In this document: positions 1-11,849 of the stretch, in pieces | Position numbering within the stretch: position 1 is the first letter of the stretch | How the letters are laid out: every line of letters starts with the position of its first letter | DNA from: Crossaster papposus | Taxonomy: Eukaryota > Echinodermata > Asteroidea > Velatida > Solasteridae | Length of the DNA stretch: 64,000 nt | Direction: 5' to 3' | Assembly (NCBI GenBank): GCA_037893245.1 | Contig: JBAIAA010000868.1 | Location: 279,528-343,527, forward strand | Notes under the pieces: model-generated | What the model was told of the DNA's origin: nothing | The model's database searches: none | Seen by the model: only the letters and a program-made list of their open reading frames with translations | Program-made: the position numbers and the translations under genes

Positions 1-274
1 TATGCATTATTCATATCACGTGATAATGATGGACGGTTATAGGCAAATTGGTGCGAGGGTTACGCAAAACGTTACACGCCGCGATTGACCCGGCCGTGAT
101 GTGCATGTACATGTATTCGCATTTCTGTATCACTGTGGACGGAGACATGGCTTCCCTTACCGAACATGACATGTTCTCGTGTACAAAATGGTTAGAAAGT
201 CGAGCACTTTTTTCGTAAGGCTCCCATTTTAACCACAATTATTTTCCTGGGTTGAAATTTCCAACCAATATACC

Positions 275-316
275 CTATATTATACCCTAACCCAAACACT
301 AACCCTAACCCACATC
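275..316. repeat. Degenerate telomere-like CCCTAA words
   Basis: Several CCCTAA/ACCCTAAC words occur within about 40 bases, with interruptions. This resembles a decayed interstitial telomeric repeat, but it is too short and imperfect to claim a chromosome end. The rest of bases 1-600 shows only short ACATGTAC dyads (about 474-500) and nothing coding that I recognise. Confidence 0.3.
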
Positions 317-604
317 CTAACTCTAGCTTTTGAGTAATTTAAGTACAATCCAAAAATCTAATTCGTGAAATTCCTAATGGAGACCTAAATATAAATCACC
401 CTTTGGAGACCTTTTTACTCCCATTGTCCCCATTGTGTTCACGTCTCCAGAGGTACCGTATTTCGCACCATACAGTACATGTACATGTACATGTACTTTA
501 CATGTACATTGACACAGCAAATCATAGCTGCCCCCGGCGTTTATTTGTGACTGCGGGTGAATTTGTTGATTGAAACAACTTTGCTCTATGGTGAAAACCT
601 CCAA

Positions 605-1383
605 AGCCCCAGTCCCACCGAAAGCCGGATACGCTACGGATCAACCCGGATGCACTACGGTTCATATCCGGGGTCATCCGGAGTGGAACCTAAACCGTGA
701 TAATCCGGGACTATCCGGGACTATCCGGGGCCATGCATCCGGGGACATCCGGGGGACATCCGTAGTGAGTTCGGGAAGTCGAGCGTCACCCTGGATCAGC
801 ATCTAGCATCCGGAGTGGTCCGGGGCCATCCGGGAAGGGAGAGGGGGGTGGCGAAGAACCGTAGTGAAACCGTAGTGCGATCGTGATGATCCCTAGTGTA
901 TCCGGGATAAACCGTAGCGTAACCGTAGTGTAACCGTGTTTATCCGGGATGAAACGGGAGTTGGTTCCACTACGGTTCCACTACGGATCACCACGGATTC
1001 ACTACGGTGTCACCACGGTATTTCCCGGATGAACCGGGATGAACCGTAGTGTATCCGGGGTCATCCGGGGTGAACCGTGACACATCCGGGATGAACCGTG
1101 GCGCATCCGTAGTGAAACCGTGGCGGAACCGTAGTGAATCCGTGACCATCCGGGGTCATGGGGGAAAAACAGGCTTGAACCGGGGTGATCCGGGCCCATT
1201 CGTGGCAGAACCGTAGTCAAACCGTAGTAGAACCGTAGTAAGATCGGGGAACATGTCACTTTGTTTTTGATTGCCTTCCCGGACTACCCCGGATCAAACG
1301 TAGTTTCATCCGGGGTCATCCGGGGCGATCCGGGGCGATCCGTAGCGATCCGTAGCATATCCGGCTTCAGTGGGACTGGGGCT
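605..1383. mobile_element. Foldback element with CCGTAGTG/ATCCGGGG word arrays
   Basis: The ends are inverted copies of each other: AGCCCCAGTCCCACCG near 605 and its near-complement CAGTGGGACTGGGGCT ending at 1383. The similarity continues inward through GCCGGATA-GCTACGGATC. The interior consists almost wholly of degenerate short words (ATCCGGGG, CCGTAGTG, CGGGATGAACC) on both strands, so the whole unit can fold back on itself. No transposase is visible. I could not identify a target-site duplication. This looks like a non-autonomous foldback-type DNA element; the family is unknown. Confidence 0.6.
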
Positions 1384-1388
1384 ACTAA

Positions 1389-1735
1389 TTTATATGGTGG
1401 CCCTGAGGGATATCAAAAGTCGTGAACATTTTCGCGACAAATTTGCGACAACTAGTCGTGACAAAATTCGCGACTAGTCCTGAATTTTTTACGACTTGTT
1501 TTTGCGACTAGTCGTAAATATTTTTTCGCGAATAGTCGTCAATATTTTCAATAGTCGCGAAAAAAATTCGCGACTAGTAGCGAAAATATTCACTAATAAT
1601 CACGAATTATACGACTAGTCGCAAAAATATTCACGAACATTCGCACAAATATTAACAACCAGTCGCGAATAGTTTCACAACTACTCGCAAACAAATTCAC
1701 GACTTTTATGTCCCTCCATGCAGAGCCACCATAAA
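1389..1735. mobile_element. Second foldback element with CGACTAGTCG words
   Basis: The terminal inverted repeats are about 35 bp: TTTATATGGTGGCCCTGAGG at the left and the complement of TTTATGGTGGCTCTG at the right, each followed inward by a motif close to AAAAGTCGTGAA. The interior is built of the palindromic word CGACTAGTCG and degenerate derivatives (TTCGCGAC, TAGTCGCGAA). It starts only six bases after the previous foldback element. No ORF is present. Confidence 0.6.
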
Positions 1736-1739
1736 TTTC

Positions 1740-2410
1740 CCCTTTTATTTCAGGGAAAGGTAGTTTTTGCATTTAACTGTTGCCAAAATGAAGCACGACC
1801 TCACTAGATTTGAGGCTAATACTGACGTACTGTACGTTCGATACACTGTAATACAAAAAAACGCACCGCGCTGAAGCACCATAACATAGCGATGCTGCAG
1901 TGGGCAGACCCGCGGTACGGTACCGGTGGCTGTAGCTAGCTTGCACTGCCATGCCCCGGAAGATCGGACGTACGTACGTATGTACAATGCTATTAAAAGT
2001 CTGCACATTTCGCGCAATGCACGTACATTGTACATGTACAATATTGTACATGTACACTGTCTTGTGTACACACACACAGTATCTTATATTTGTGTATAAT
2101 GAATAATTCATGATGAGGCTCAAACTCGGTCGCTGATTGGATCCCTCGGAAAAGCGAGGGAGATTCGTCGAAAACTAAGGTTAAAGTTAACAATTGATTG
2201 CCAACTAGTGCTAGACCCATTGGGGAATCCAAAATCATGTACGTTTGTCAAACGTCGGTTCCAGTGCGAGTATGGATCCAGCTGCATTATGTAAACTACG
2301 CATGCGTGAGACACCAACGCACACGAAGTCGGGATTTGAAAAAGAGACAGCGTTAACGAATCTGCGCGCGTGGGCGCCGAAATAACACAAGGGTCTAGGA
2401 CTAGACTACA
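1740..2410. other. No gene recognised; palindromic GTAC-rich patch
   Basis: Apart from a CGTACGTACGTATGTAC run near 1969-1985 and an imperfect dyad of TGTACA words at about 2030-2060, I see nothing here. Open frames on the minus strand show no domain I recognise. Confidence 0.4.
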
Positions 2411-2579
2411 GGAAGCACGGATATCAGCCTATATAGTCTTTTGTAAGGCTTGTGTGAACCGCCTCGCACTAACCACTTGGTGATGACTATCACTCCCAAA
2501 TTTCAAAAGCATCTAACCAAGTTTGACTGAAATCGGCTAAAGAATATAGAAGAAAATACATTTGATATGCTTCAATATA

Positions 2580-3430
2580 ATGACCTCTACTGACCATTAG
2601 TTGACCAGTGGCCAAATTAATTAGATCAAGGCTGTGGGAGAAGCATTTCGTTATTTTGAAAAGAAAATTACCCCTACTGACCATTATGTGACCAATGGCC
2701 AAATTTTGACCCCTACTGACCATTAGGTGACCATTGGCCAAATTAATTAAACCAAGACTGTGGGAGAAGAAGCATTTCGTAATTTTGAAGAAAATGACCC
2801 CTGCTGACCATTAGGTGACCACTGGCCAAATTCTGTGAACAACTTTTACGAGTTAATTAAATCAAGGCTGTGGGAGAAGCATTTCGTTATTTTGAAAGAA
2901 AAATGACCCATACTGACCATTAGGTGACCAATGGTCAAATTCTGACCCTACTGACCATTAGGTGACCATTGGCCAAATTAATTGGACCGAGACTGTGGGA
3001 GAAGAAGCATTTCGTAATTTTAAAGAAAATGACCCCTGCTGACCATTAGGTGACCATTGGCCAAATTATCGGTGTACACCCTATATGAGGCTTGGTCCAG
3101 AGATATAACTGACCAAGTTTGACATGAATTGGATCAAAACTTCGGGAGAAGCAGCATTTCCTAATTTTGAAGAAAATGACCCCTACTGACCATCTGGTGA
3201 CCACTGGCCAAATTCTGTGAACAACTTTTATGAGGCATGGTCCAGAGATGTAACTGGCCAAGTTTGACAATAATTGGACCAATACTGTGGAAGAAGTAGC
3301 ATTTTGTACTTTTAAAGAAAATGACCACTTGTGACCACTAGGTGACGTTTGACCACACCTGCTGATCACTACAGATAGAACTCGGGTCAAGGAAGATCCT
3401 GTCCAAATTTGGTTGAAATCGGTCAAAGAA
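2580..3430. repeat. Tandem higher-order repeat, about 240 bp period
   Basis: The sentence CTGACCATTAGGTGACC followed by A(T/A)TGGCCAAATT recurs near 2590, 2673, 2713, 2798, 2913, 2951, 3039 and 3184, with a degraded copy near 3330. The pattern 2673/2713/2798 repeats as 2913/2951/3039, giving a higher-order period of about 240 bp. Units are joined by a conserved CTGTGGGAGAAGAAGCATTT stretch. Sequences resembling ATATCAGCCT lie on both sides (about 2421 and 3558), suggesting the array and its (GAAA)n tail belong to one element. Confidence 0.7.
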
Positions 3431-3476
3431 TTTGGCAGATATTGAATTTGGCAGATTTTTTTGTGAGCGTTTGCCC

Positions 3477-3478
<2 letters not shown>

Positions 3479-3544
<66 letters not shown>
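3479..3544. repeat. (GAAA)n microsatellite
   Basis: An uninterrupted run of about 16 GAAA units directly abuts the 240 bp repeat array, as tails of mobile elements often do. Confidence 0.95.
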
Positions 3545-3956
3545 GCGACGAATACAATATATCAGCCTGCTTCGCACGGCTGATATAATTCTTACTAATG
3601 CTTTAAAGTATGAGATGTATTAAGTCTATTGTTCAGTGGTACAGGCTACGAAGGAATGTGAAAGCTTTGTCCTGTCTGGTCTCCGTGTTGCGTAACCAAA
3701 CAATTGAATAAAGGTTGGGTAAAATGAGGGTGTTTAAAATGCCCAGTACATTCGACATCGAAGTCATTTGATGCCATACGTTCTTGTGCGTCGGGTGTGT
3801 CTATGCTAACTCCGCTAAAATGTCTTCCAGTGATGATACGTACATATTCTTGAGTAGGAATACGTTATATGTATACGAGATATGTTGTGTCACCTCAAGA
3901 ACTGACTCGCCAATTTATTTGATGGCGATTCAAACCAGTATTTTGGGACATATTCG

Positions 3957-4401
3957 ATGAGGATTTATACTCAATGAGGATTTATACTCAATGAGGATTT
4001 ATACTCCAATGAGGATTTATACTCCAATGAGGATTTATACTCCAATGAGGATTTATACTCCAATGAGGATTTATACTCCAATGAGGATTTATACTCCAAT
4101 GAGGATTTATACTCCAATGAGGATTTATACTCCAATGAGGATTTATACTCCAATGAGGATTTATACTCCAATGAGGATTTATACTCCAATGAGGATTTAT
4201 ACTCCAATGAGGATTTATACTCCAATGAGGATTTATACTCCAATGAGGATTTATACTCCAATGAGGATTTATACTCCAATGAGGATTTATACTCCAATGA
4301 GGATTTATACTCCAATGAGGATTTATACTCCAATGAGGATTTATACTCCAATGAGGATTTATACTCCAATGAGGATTCATACTCCAATGAGGATTTATAC
4401 T
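3957..4401. repeat. 18 bp minisatellite, about 24 copies
   Basis: The unit ATGAGGATTTATACTCCA is repeated almost without change; the first two copies are one base shorter and the penultimate copy has a T-to-C change. Because the period is a multiple of three, the array is open in one plus frame (repeating MRIYTP) and two minus frames. The plus frame runs on for about 20 residues of ordinary-looking sequence to a stop near 4464, but there is no other sign of a gene. Confidence 0.95.
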
Positions 4402-5111
4402 AAAGCGGCAGATACAGAGGTGAAGAAACTTCCTACACTCGTGGCTGATTTGGACCCCTTGTAACAGATCAGGAAAGGATGGAAAATAAGCAAGAAAAGG
4501 TAAAATAAACTTTTTATTCCCAACATTTGGCTTGGCTCTCAGCAGCTCATTTTGGCTTATTATTTTTAGCCCTTTTTTATGGTGTAAATAACTTGGCGTC
4601 AGTAGTCATTATTCCGTGTCGAAAGTATACCAGCCTTTTGTTAAACTCTGAACGGTTTCATTATCACATGTCAAACCAGACTCGGAACAAAACAAATTTC
4701 TGTTGGTTTTTCGGTCGGTTTTGCTACACGGGTATACGACAGGACAGCATGTGTGAGTTAGCTAATGTAAAGTACATGTACGTGTTGTACGTATACCAGG
4801 CCTTTTAAAGTTGGGCATTAGTAGTACATTTTAGAACCTTCGAACGTTTGACATAATTGTGGCCTATCTCCGTCGAAAATTATTCCCATTTACAAGAAAT
4901 TAAATTGTATTACATGTACATATTTTAAATCGCAAACCATCGCTTCGACCTTGCTAATGAAAAGGTTTATCCTCCCCATTTGTTTTCTTAGTCGTAATAA
5001 GTTCTTGGGCCATTTTCATTTTTGAATGTTTTAGAAAAACCTTGATGCAATTTGTTACATGCGGGTTGGCGCATCCGTTTTATTAGATTTTTGTTATTGT
5101 TGATATCCCAG

Positions 5112-5299
5112 GTTGTGGCAAATATGTGCAACAAGGTTTTTGGACGAACCACTCCATACGATCGAGCATGGCAGCATCTCGCCTCTACAACAAGGGCGCG
5201 GTGGCCAGAACCAGTGAGGACCATAGGAGAGCAGTCAGCCGGGCTGAAAACTGCATAAGGGCGTCGACACAGCAAAGAGACCTCCAAGACAACTGTTGA
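5112..5299 (+). CDS. Weak candidate terminal exon
   Basis: A plausible splice acceptor (pyrimidine-rich stretch ending ATCCCAG at 5105-5111) precedes a reading frame that contains an ATG at 5168 and ends at TGA 5297-5299. The frame encodes a 44-residue arginine-rich hydrophilic tail (MAASRLYNKGAV...QQRDLQDNC) with an amino-acid mix more protein-like than its neighbours. No family is recognised and no upstream exon was found. It may be chance. Confidence 0.18.
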
Positions 5300-5410
5300 G
5301 AGCTCTAGAGAAATTGTCGACATAGCTCTTACTAAGTTGTAATAAATATATCAATAGCAATTATTTCTGTGTCCATTGAGTCGTTCTTTTACTGTTAATT
5401 CTTAAAAGAG

Positions 5411-5428
5411 TGTACAGTTAACTGTACA
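5411..5428. other. Perfect 18 bp palindrome
   Basis: TGTACAGTTAACTGTACA is a perfect palindrome, with imperfect extension to AAAGAG/TTCTTT on either side. Function unknown. Confidence 0.6.
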
Positions 5429-7514
5429 TTCTTTAAAATAATCTACACTTTTCTGAATAGAGTGACGTCACAAGAGTAGTTTAATCCTGAATAAGTTGCG
5501 CTATTTGTTCACGGCTTGGTTCGGTCTATTGGGAGCTTATTAAACCACTGTTTTTTTGTTTTTACTTCTCCCCATAGGACTTCTGATGACACCTTCAAGT
5601 TTTAAACATCACGATAAACCTGCTCCAAACAGTTATCCATAAACAAGAGTTTAAAAGACCAAGACGAATCGGCATCGCCTTCCCGGCTACAACTGCACGT
5701 GTTGCTGATTTGACATAAGATTTGCATTTACACTTCTGGTGGATTTGTTGCTCTGTACAATAATACTCAAGAGTAATTCCAATGGAACAATTTATAGAAA
5801 CATTATAATTTTCACAAGGCAGACTGATTCGATCCTGTTAATGCCACCTAAAATACCTGTTAATAAACCCGTCCTAATAAACACATCACTTTTTTAACAG
5901 ATAAGCCCGCCCTGGCACAGCCAAATTATTTTCCAAAGGCCTATTCGATTTTATAACTAAAACGACAAAGGGCATAATAATCCTATAAAATTGTTATAAC
6001 CCTTCTAATCTAATTCAATCATGTTTAGTTTTATAATTTAGGTACTAAAATCTTGAAAGTCATGCATGCTATGGTCAGGGTTACTTATAATATTTATGCA
6101 ACCCTTTTTATTTCCCATTTTGTAATAAAAATACTTTCACAATTTTTAATGTTTTCAATTTGGAAAGTCCCAGTTGTATCCCTTTTTTAATCTGTTATGA
6201 ATACTGGTATTATTTTCTACCCGATAGCACTATTCAATTTCAGATCCCATTTCAACTGCGTCGTCGGGGAACTACATGATTTCGCTATTTTCAAACTATA
6301 GATTTTGCATTATTGCATTCGCGACTGGTAATTTATTTTTTACCAAACGGTTCTTTTCTGCATTTATTGAAATATTGTTTGCGTACATTTGCGATAATCA
6401 TGAACAACCAAACCAATATTCTGGAGAAAACCCACACAAATTATGAAAACCATGTCGGATAATAATAATTCAAGGCCGAAATTTAAAAAAAGTGTCAAAA
6501 GTTGTCTAGACAAACGGTGCATAAACTTCAACGCGTCGTCGACTATACGCACTTTCGGTTTGGCACTTTTCCCCAAGATTCAACGCGCTATAAAAAAGCC
6601 TATATGTTAAATCGCATGGGGGCGCATCGTATTGCAAAACGGGAGAATTATGACTGGACGCTTCTAATGAATTTGAATTTGATTAATTAAATACTCGCCG
6701 TTGGCCGATTGTTTTCTCTAATTCGAAAGCTCATAACAAATACAATGCTAGACAATTATCAATTTAATTTGAAAAGTATTTGTTAGGGTGCAACTTCCTA
6801 AAAGCAAGGACACACCAACTTTAACAACACCCAGTCATCATTCAATTTGGTTTATTTCTCTCGTCGATCCTTACTTTCCTTTTCGTTTATGTGCAACCAA
6901 TTGGACATTCAAAATCATTTGCACATTCAAAATAATTACATGCACATCACCGCAAGTAACATTTTATTAAAAGGGCAAAGATGACATTTTGCGTCGATTC
7001 CTCAAGTAGCTCAGCTATTCATATTCGATCTAGCCAGCCGACTCCAGCTATTTAGTGGGCTTAAGACCAATACCGTGATAACCTAAGACGTCTTTTCTTG
7101 GTTTCCTATGTAGCTCAGAAAGACGCCTTGCCCACATATCGTATCTCAGAAAGAAGTATTTCCCAGATATATATTTGGAAATCTGGGAAAGACGTGTTTT
7201 TGAGATGGACTAAGGAAACACTGAAACGCAGATGGTAAGTTTAAGCTTCGGCAGTAAATTACAAAAAGGCATATGGAAAAGCTCACTAATCCTTATATCC
7301 CAGAAAAAAATAACAGACAAACATTGTCAATGATTACTTTAAGCTTTCGTAGCAAAACGAGATAAATATTTTGAGGTAACGAAATAAATAATTGGAGTGA
7401 ACGAAATATATAATTCGAGGGAACGAAATAATTTTTCGAGGTAACGAAATGATATTACGAGGAACGAAATAAAAACAAATTTCATCATGCCTGTCCCTTT
7501 AGGCTGGGGCTCGG

Positions 7515-8250
7515 ATTCCGCATAACATCGCATATAACCATTGGTCTTGCATGTAAAGTTTAGTCTTGCAGGAAAACGTAGGTCTTGCGTGAAATTGTGG
7601 GTGTTGCACACAATTTTGGCTTGCATGTAACATTTTTTTCTTGCAGGCAAATTGTGGTCTTGCATGTACATTTTAGTCTCATTGTGGTCTTGCATGTAAA
7701 ATGTGGTCTTGCAAGTAAATGTTGGTCTTGCATGTAGATGTTAGTCTTGCAAGAATATTGTAGTCTTGCATGTGTGATGTCACACCCCTCAAAATCCACT
7801 TTTGGTGTTGGACAAGGTTTTATTGTTCAGGCCACTAAACTTCTCCAAATTGGTTCTTAACGGTGCCCAACTGCTATTTACGACCCTGTGTCGGAGATGA
7901 CCTAGATGCTTGAAATGTCATGCTCGGCAGTGGATTTTGAAGGGTGTGACACATGCAGGACTACAATTTTCCCGCAATACTAAAATTGACATGCAAGACC
8001 ACAATTTTACATGCAAGACCAAAATTGTGTGCAACACCAATAATTCCACGCAAGACCTACGTTTTCCTGCAAGACTAAACTTTACATGCAAGACTACAAT
8101 TTTCCTGCAAGACTAAAAGTTACACGCAAGACCACAATTTTCCTGCAAGACCAAATTTTACATGCAAGACTAAAATTGTGTGCAACACCAACAATTTTAC
8201 ACAAGACCTACGTTGTCCTGCAAGACTAAACTTTACGCGGAATTCTGCTT
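7515..8250. mobile_element. Foldback element with GCAAGAC-ACATGCAAGAC words
   Basis: The left arm (about 7535-7780) repeats TCTTGCATGTAAA/TCTTGCAGGAAAA. The right arm (about 7960-8235) repeats the complement (TTTACATGCAAGACYA). The arms meet around a loop of roughly 126 bp bounded by GTGTGATGTCACACC...CAAAATCCACT and AGTGGATTTTGAAGGGTGTG, themselves inverted copies. Words occur every 25-30 bp. No protein is encoded. Same design as the elements at 605 and 1389, with different words. Confidence 0.7.
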
Positions 8251-8284
8251 AACATTAACATTAGTGCTCTGGTACCACATAACG

Positions 8285-8455
8285 AACGAGGGGCGAGACA
8301 CAAAGGAGAACAAAGGAAACAAAAGCCCCTAGGTCGGCGGTATGAATGGAAAAATTCGGTCCTCGATCGACGGTGCAAGCGCAAAGCAATGGGGATTGGG
8401 TATAACAATAAATAAAGGAATAAAGGAAAACACGATATCGAGCCTCGATCGTTAT
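8285..8455 (-). repeat. Dispersed ~170 bp repeat, copy 1
   Basis: Read on the minus strand, this matches 25611-25790 on the plus strand. Shared blocks are GCGCAAAGCAATGGGG, AAGGAATAAAGGAAAACAC and the CCTCGATCG motif. Family unknown; the two copies are in opposite orientation and clearly diverged. Confidence 0.6.
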
Positions 8456-9800
8456 GTGGTTCACGACTACGTGTACTGGCACCCGCTAGCTAGGTGGAAT
8501 CGTAACTTTAGCTGGGTGTGTGTGTATATACTTGCTTGTTTGTCATTCCATGATGCTTTACGAATGTGTCGAAAAGGTTTGTTTCATGTTTCAAAAAGTT
8601 TTACATAAATCAGAAACCTTTTAATTCACTTTTAAATAAGGTTAGTGCATACAATGCAAAGCCATGCCAAAAAGGCAGCCTTCAGGAGACCTTTTTATTT
8701 ACTAGGCTGTCCCACTTTAATCTTTACATAATATATACACACAAATACACAATTATATATTCCGAGCTCGTCGGTTAGCTGATCATTTTATTTTAGTAAC
8801 ACGGAACACGGAAAAGTTTATTTGAAATTACCTATCAAGAGAGTGATCTGTTTTTACTCTGGCTTAATGTCGCAGCTAATACATTAGAGTTTAATTCCAT
8901 AGAAATTACACAAATCCAACCTCGATTGTTTTAAAGTTTGATGTCTCGAATTTCAAAATCTATAAGTTTAACAAGTTGCCATTGTTATCATTCTTAACAC
9001 TGTTAACTTTATACTCAAAATTACTCCAAATCCTATTCACTTCTAACAAAATGTTCCATATCCTTGTCGAAATGAACTTCTTGTAGGCATTAAACAGAGT
9101 AATTCTTGTTTCTAGGAAAATGAAAAAGTCTCTTCATTTGGAAAAATTACCCAGCCCTCGACTATTCATCGAGGCTATTGAAAACTGACTATTATGTATC
9201 ACTGCAACGTTTACATAAGATCAAACAAGATTTGGGTGCGTTTATCACAAACACAATTTGTCTTTTGCATTCAAAGTTACACGTCTTTTAACATAAAGGA
9301 AATAGTGGAATACAAGTTACACAGTGAACCACAAATATTAATTGTATACTTAATTGCAACCCCGGATTTGTTTATGAAACACACACACACCCAAATCGAC
9401 ACATCATTGCACCCGGCCCCCCCCCAAAAAAAAAACCAACAACCCACACACCACATTAACCAATTTCTTTCTTTAACCAACCTCCCATTTTGAACACCCA
9501 TGAACAAGTCTTATGGGTCGACAAATAACCCGCAATAAAATGGATTATTGGAAGGGAATACCTTCCAAAACCTGAAGCTCAAAAAAACAAAACGCACAAG
9601 AAAATGAAGTATCGCAATCACCCGTACCCGTGCACGAACAACAAACTGGTGCATATTTTAAGGACACAGTTTTTTCGGAAAGTAAACCCACTAAAGTGTA
9701 GATCAAAATTCAAATGTTCACATTATAATGTGCTCTCCACTTTCCAGCAAAGAACTTCAGCTTCGCACCATTGTCATAATTATAGTGCCTTTACCTTAAA
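8456..9800. other. No gene recognised; simple-sequence patch at 9378-9440
   Basis: Contains an ACACAC tract followed by C and A homopolymers around 9378-9440. Nothing else can be supported. Confidence 0.4.
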
Positions 9801-9805
9801 GTTTT

Positions 9806-10260
9806 TCACCTTTTCTTCTCTTCCCAATCCTGCAAAGTGAGTTCGTTTAAGATGAAAATCTCCGACCCCTCTGGAGCTCGATGCCACTCCTTTATCACTC
9901 TCAATTTGTCCTGGTAAGACTGAAGCTTAACCAGGATATGGGCTGGGCGACCGTTCTTGTCCCGTCCGTCCCCGGCCTGTGGGCACGTTCGATACGCGAA
10001 GGGCTTGGGTCCCAACAGAACATGGTATCGAAGATATTCGAAATCTTCTCTGCACAATTTTCGTTTTCCGACCTTGCCACTCCCACCGCGCGAAAGTTGT
10101 TTCGTCTTGCGAGCCGCTCCTGCTTATTAATGTCCAAACCCTGCTTGAACGGCACAGCTTTCATTGCCAACCCCTTTATTTTCGAGGGAACTAAACGATT
10201 TGTTGAGGCAGTTTTGTCGCTGCCTACCTCGTGTTTCCAAATGAATAAACCAAAATAATA
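9806..10260 (-). pseudogene. L1-like LINE ORF1 protein fragment
   Basis: Reading right to left, the minus strand encodes a basic segment (RLARRNNFRAVGV), then IFDTMFCWDPSPSRIERAHR, and after a frameshift near 10000 continues with GRPAHILVKLQSYQDKLRV and ...LNELTLQDWEEKKR. This order (a RRNN-[IF]R-[IA]VG strand, then IERAHR, then RP-x-ILVK and a final helix) matches the RRM-like core of L1/Transposase_22-type ORF1 proteins, which are nucleic-acid-binding chaperones of non-LTR retrotransposons. At least one frameshift breaks it and no adjacent ORF2 is visible, so it is a dead fragment. A TAATAATAA patch at about 10257-10280 lies just upstream. Confidence 0.65.
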
Positions 10261-10289
10261 ATAAAAATAATAATAATATATCCACTGCA

Positions 10290-11130
10290 TAGCTTTCCGT
10301 TATGATACTGCTGTTGTTTAGTCTTGAGTTATTCAGTAGATCATTATGTATTCTTGCTGTTTAATCAATTGAAGTTCCTGATAAGTGAATTATTGATGAA
10401 TGACTGCATGTTCATATTAACTTTACAATGTTTGTTGCATTCTTGCTAATAATTTGTTTGATGGTCTCACAAGTCGACCTGACATTTTTTTTCTATGTTT
10501 TGCCTGTTTTCAGTGCATGGCTATTCCGGCAGAATCGTGCGTTTTGGCCCACTTATAGTGGATACTATTAAATTGGCGATAAATAATTGTCCGACCACAT
10601 CCTTGTTCCGTTTGTTTAGCCCACTAGTTATTTCCTGATTGGCTCTTTTGTACCAAAAGATGAAGTAATCCTTCTAATGTTAAGAAATCAACGAATGAGC
10701 ATTGTCTCCCAAACTTGTACCAAGCACATCCAGCTAGATATAAGTGTCTGAGGTCGCCATGCCCCCTCAGAAGCGATCTAAGACCCGATGAGAAAGTTGT
10801 TTCCGAGTGCTGCCCGCTCTTCGTTCCGTTTCAAGTTGGTGAAACTTTCTTAATTTTAACTTCTCATCATTTGACTTGTGCTATGTTTGTACAGGTAAGA
10901 CTATCTTTTGTTGTTGCTTTTTTGTTGTAACGCGTTTTGCAAACAATTAAAGCGCACAGTGAGCTCTATCCCGTCGCAGTAGAGTGTGACATGCTTTTAA
11001 CCCATAAGCTTGATTACGTAAGATCCTCGAAAAAACTGCACGTAAATGACTTGTCTAATACATGTCCACGATACCAGAATGCAAGCCTTTTCATGTCCCA
11101 ACCACACTTATGTCTGCACTTGAAAGTTCC
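10290..11130. other. No gene recognised
   Basis: Unique-looking AT-rich sequence; short open frames lack recognisable domains. Confidence 0.4.
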
Positions 11131-11169
11131 GTATTATGACAAGCGGAATTAAATAAAAACCAAGACAAA

Positions 11170-11375
11170 CAATATCATGCAAGATTATTTTTGTATTCGT
11201 GCAAGACCCAACATTTTGTGCAAGACCCAAACAAAATTCGTCCAAGACGCAAATGTTCGTGCAAGACCAACATTTTCCTGCAATACTAAAGCTTACATGC
11301 AATACCAAAATGTTCCTGCAAGACACAAATTTACATGCAAGACCAACGTTTTTCTGCAAGACTAAAATTTAAATG
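11170..11375 (+). mobile_element. Single arm of the GCAAGAC-word foldback family
   Basis: The words CATGCAAGACC, TGCAAGACTAAA and GTGCAAGACC recur every 20-30 bp and the stretch ends in TGTGTCACAGG. That resembles the GTGTGACACATGCAGG junction at the loop of the 7515-8250 element. It therefore looks like one arm only of that family: a broken copy or a solo half. Confidence 0.55.
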
Positions 11376-11849
11376 TGTCACAGGGTTTTTATGATTGGAA
11401 ATCCTTATATTTATTACGGGTCCGCAGTAGACAAAATTCAAAATTTAAATGGTAACGAATTACAGGTCGATGTGACAATCGCACAAGAACAAATATTATT
11501 AGTAACACAAATATAACAGTTGTATTAACAAGAATTGACAATGTCACAGATTAAAACAAAGAACAGCAATATAAAAAGGATATTGATAATTCAATCCGAA
11601 CAAACGCGATGAGTTTACACAAACACGCGAGCGAATAGTTCACATGGATCACGCGACATGCGAACGAATAGTTCAGTTCAGAATGATGATAATCTAGATG
11701 AAGAAGAATCTGGATGAAAAAGAACGGACACAGAATCTAGACTGAAGTGAAAGATAAACTGGCAAGGGCAAACTGGAAAAAGATGACGAAGAGATGAACT
11801 GAGGAACTACAGATTACTGGAATTCTGAATGGGATGTTGGAAACAGTTG

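Larger units (their letters stand above)
4402..7500. other. About 3 kb with no firm gene
   Basis: AT-rich unique-looking sequence. A weak candidate exon lies at 5112-5299 and a palindrome at 5411-5428 (separate entries). A small hairpin, TTTCCCAGAT...ATCTGGGAAA, lies near 7160-7190. Otherwise I see no domain or repeat here. Confidence 0.4.

Noticed and set aside
275-316. Telomere at the window start
   Set aside because: Only a few interrupted CCCTAA words; not a continuous array and not at the very end.
3971-4464. Repeated MRIYTP or SLEYKS proteins on both strands
   Set aside because: A period divisible by three keeps several frames open automatically; no promoter, splice site or homologous domain supports a gene.
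10715-11152. Consecutive plus-strand ORFs as a gene
   Set aside because: No recognisable domains and no splice signals linking them; composition typical of non-coding DNA.
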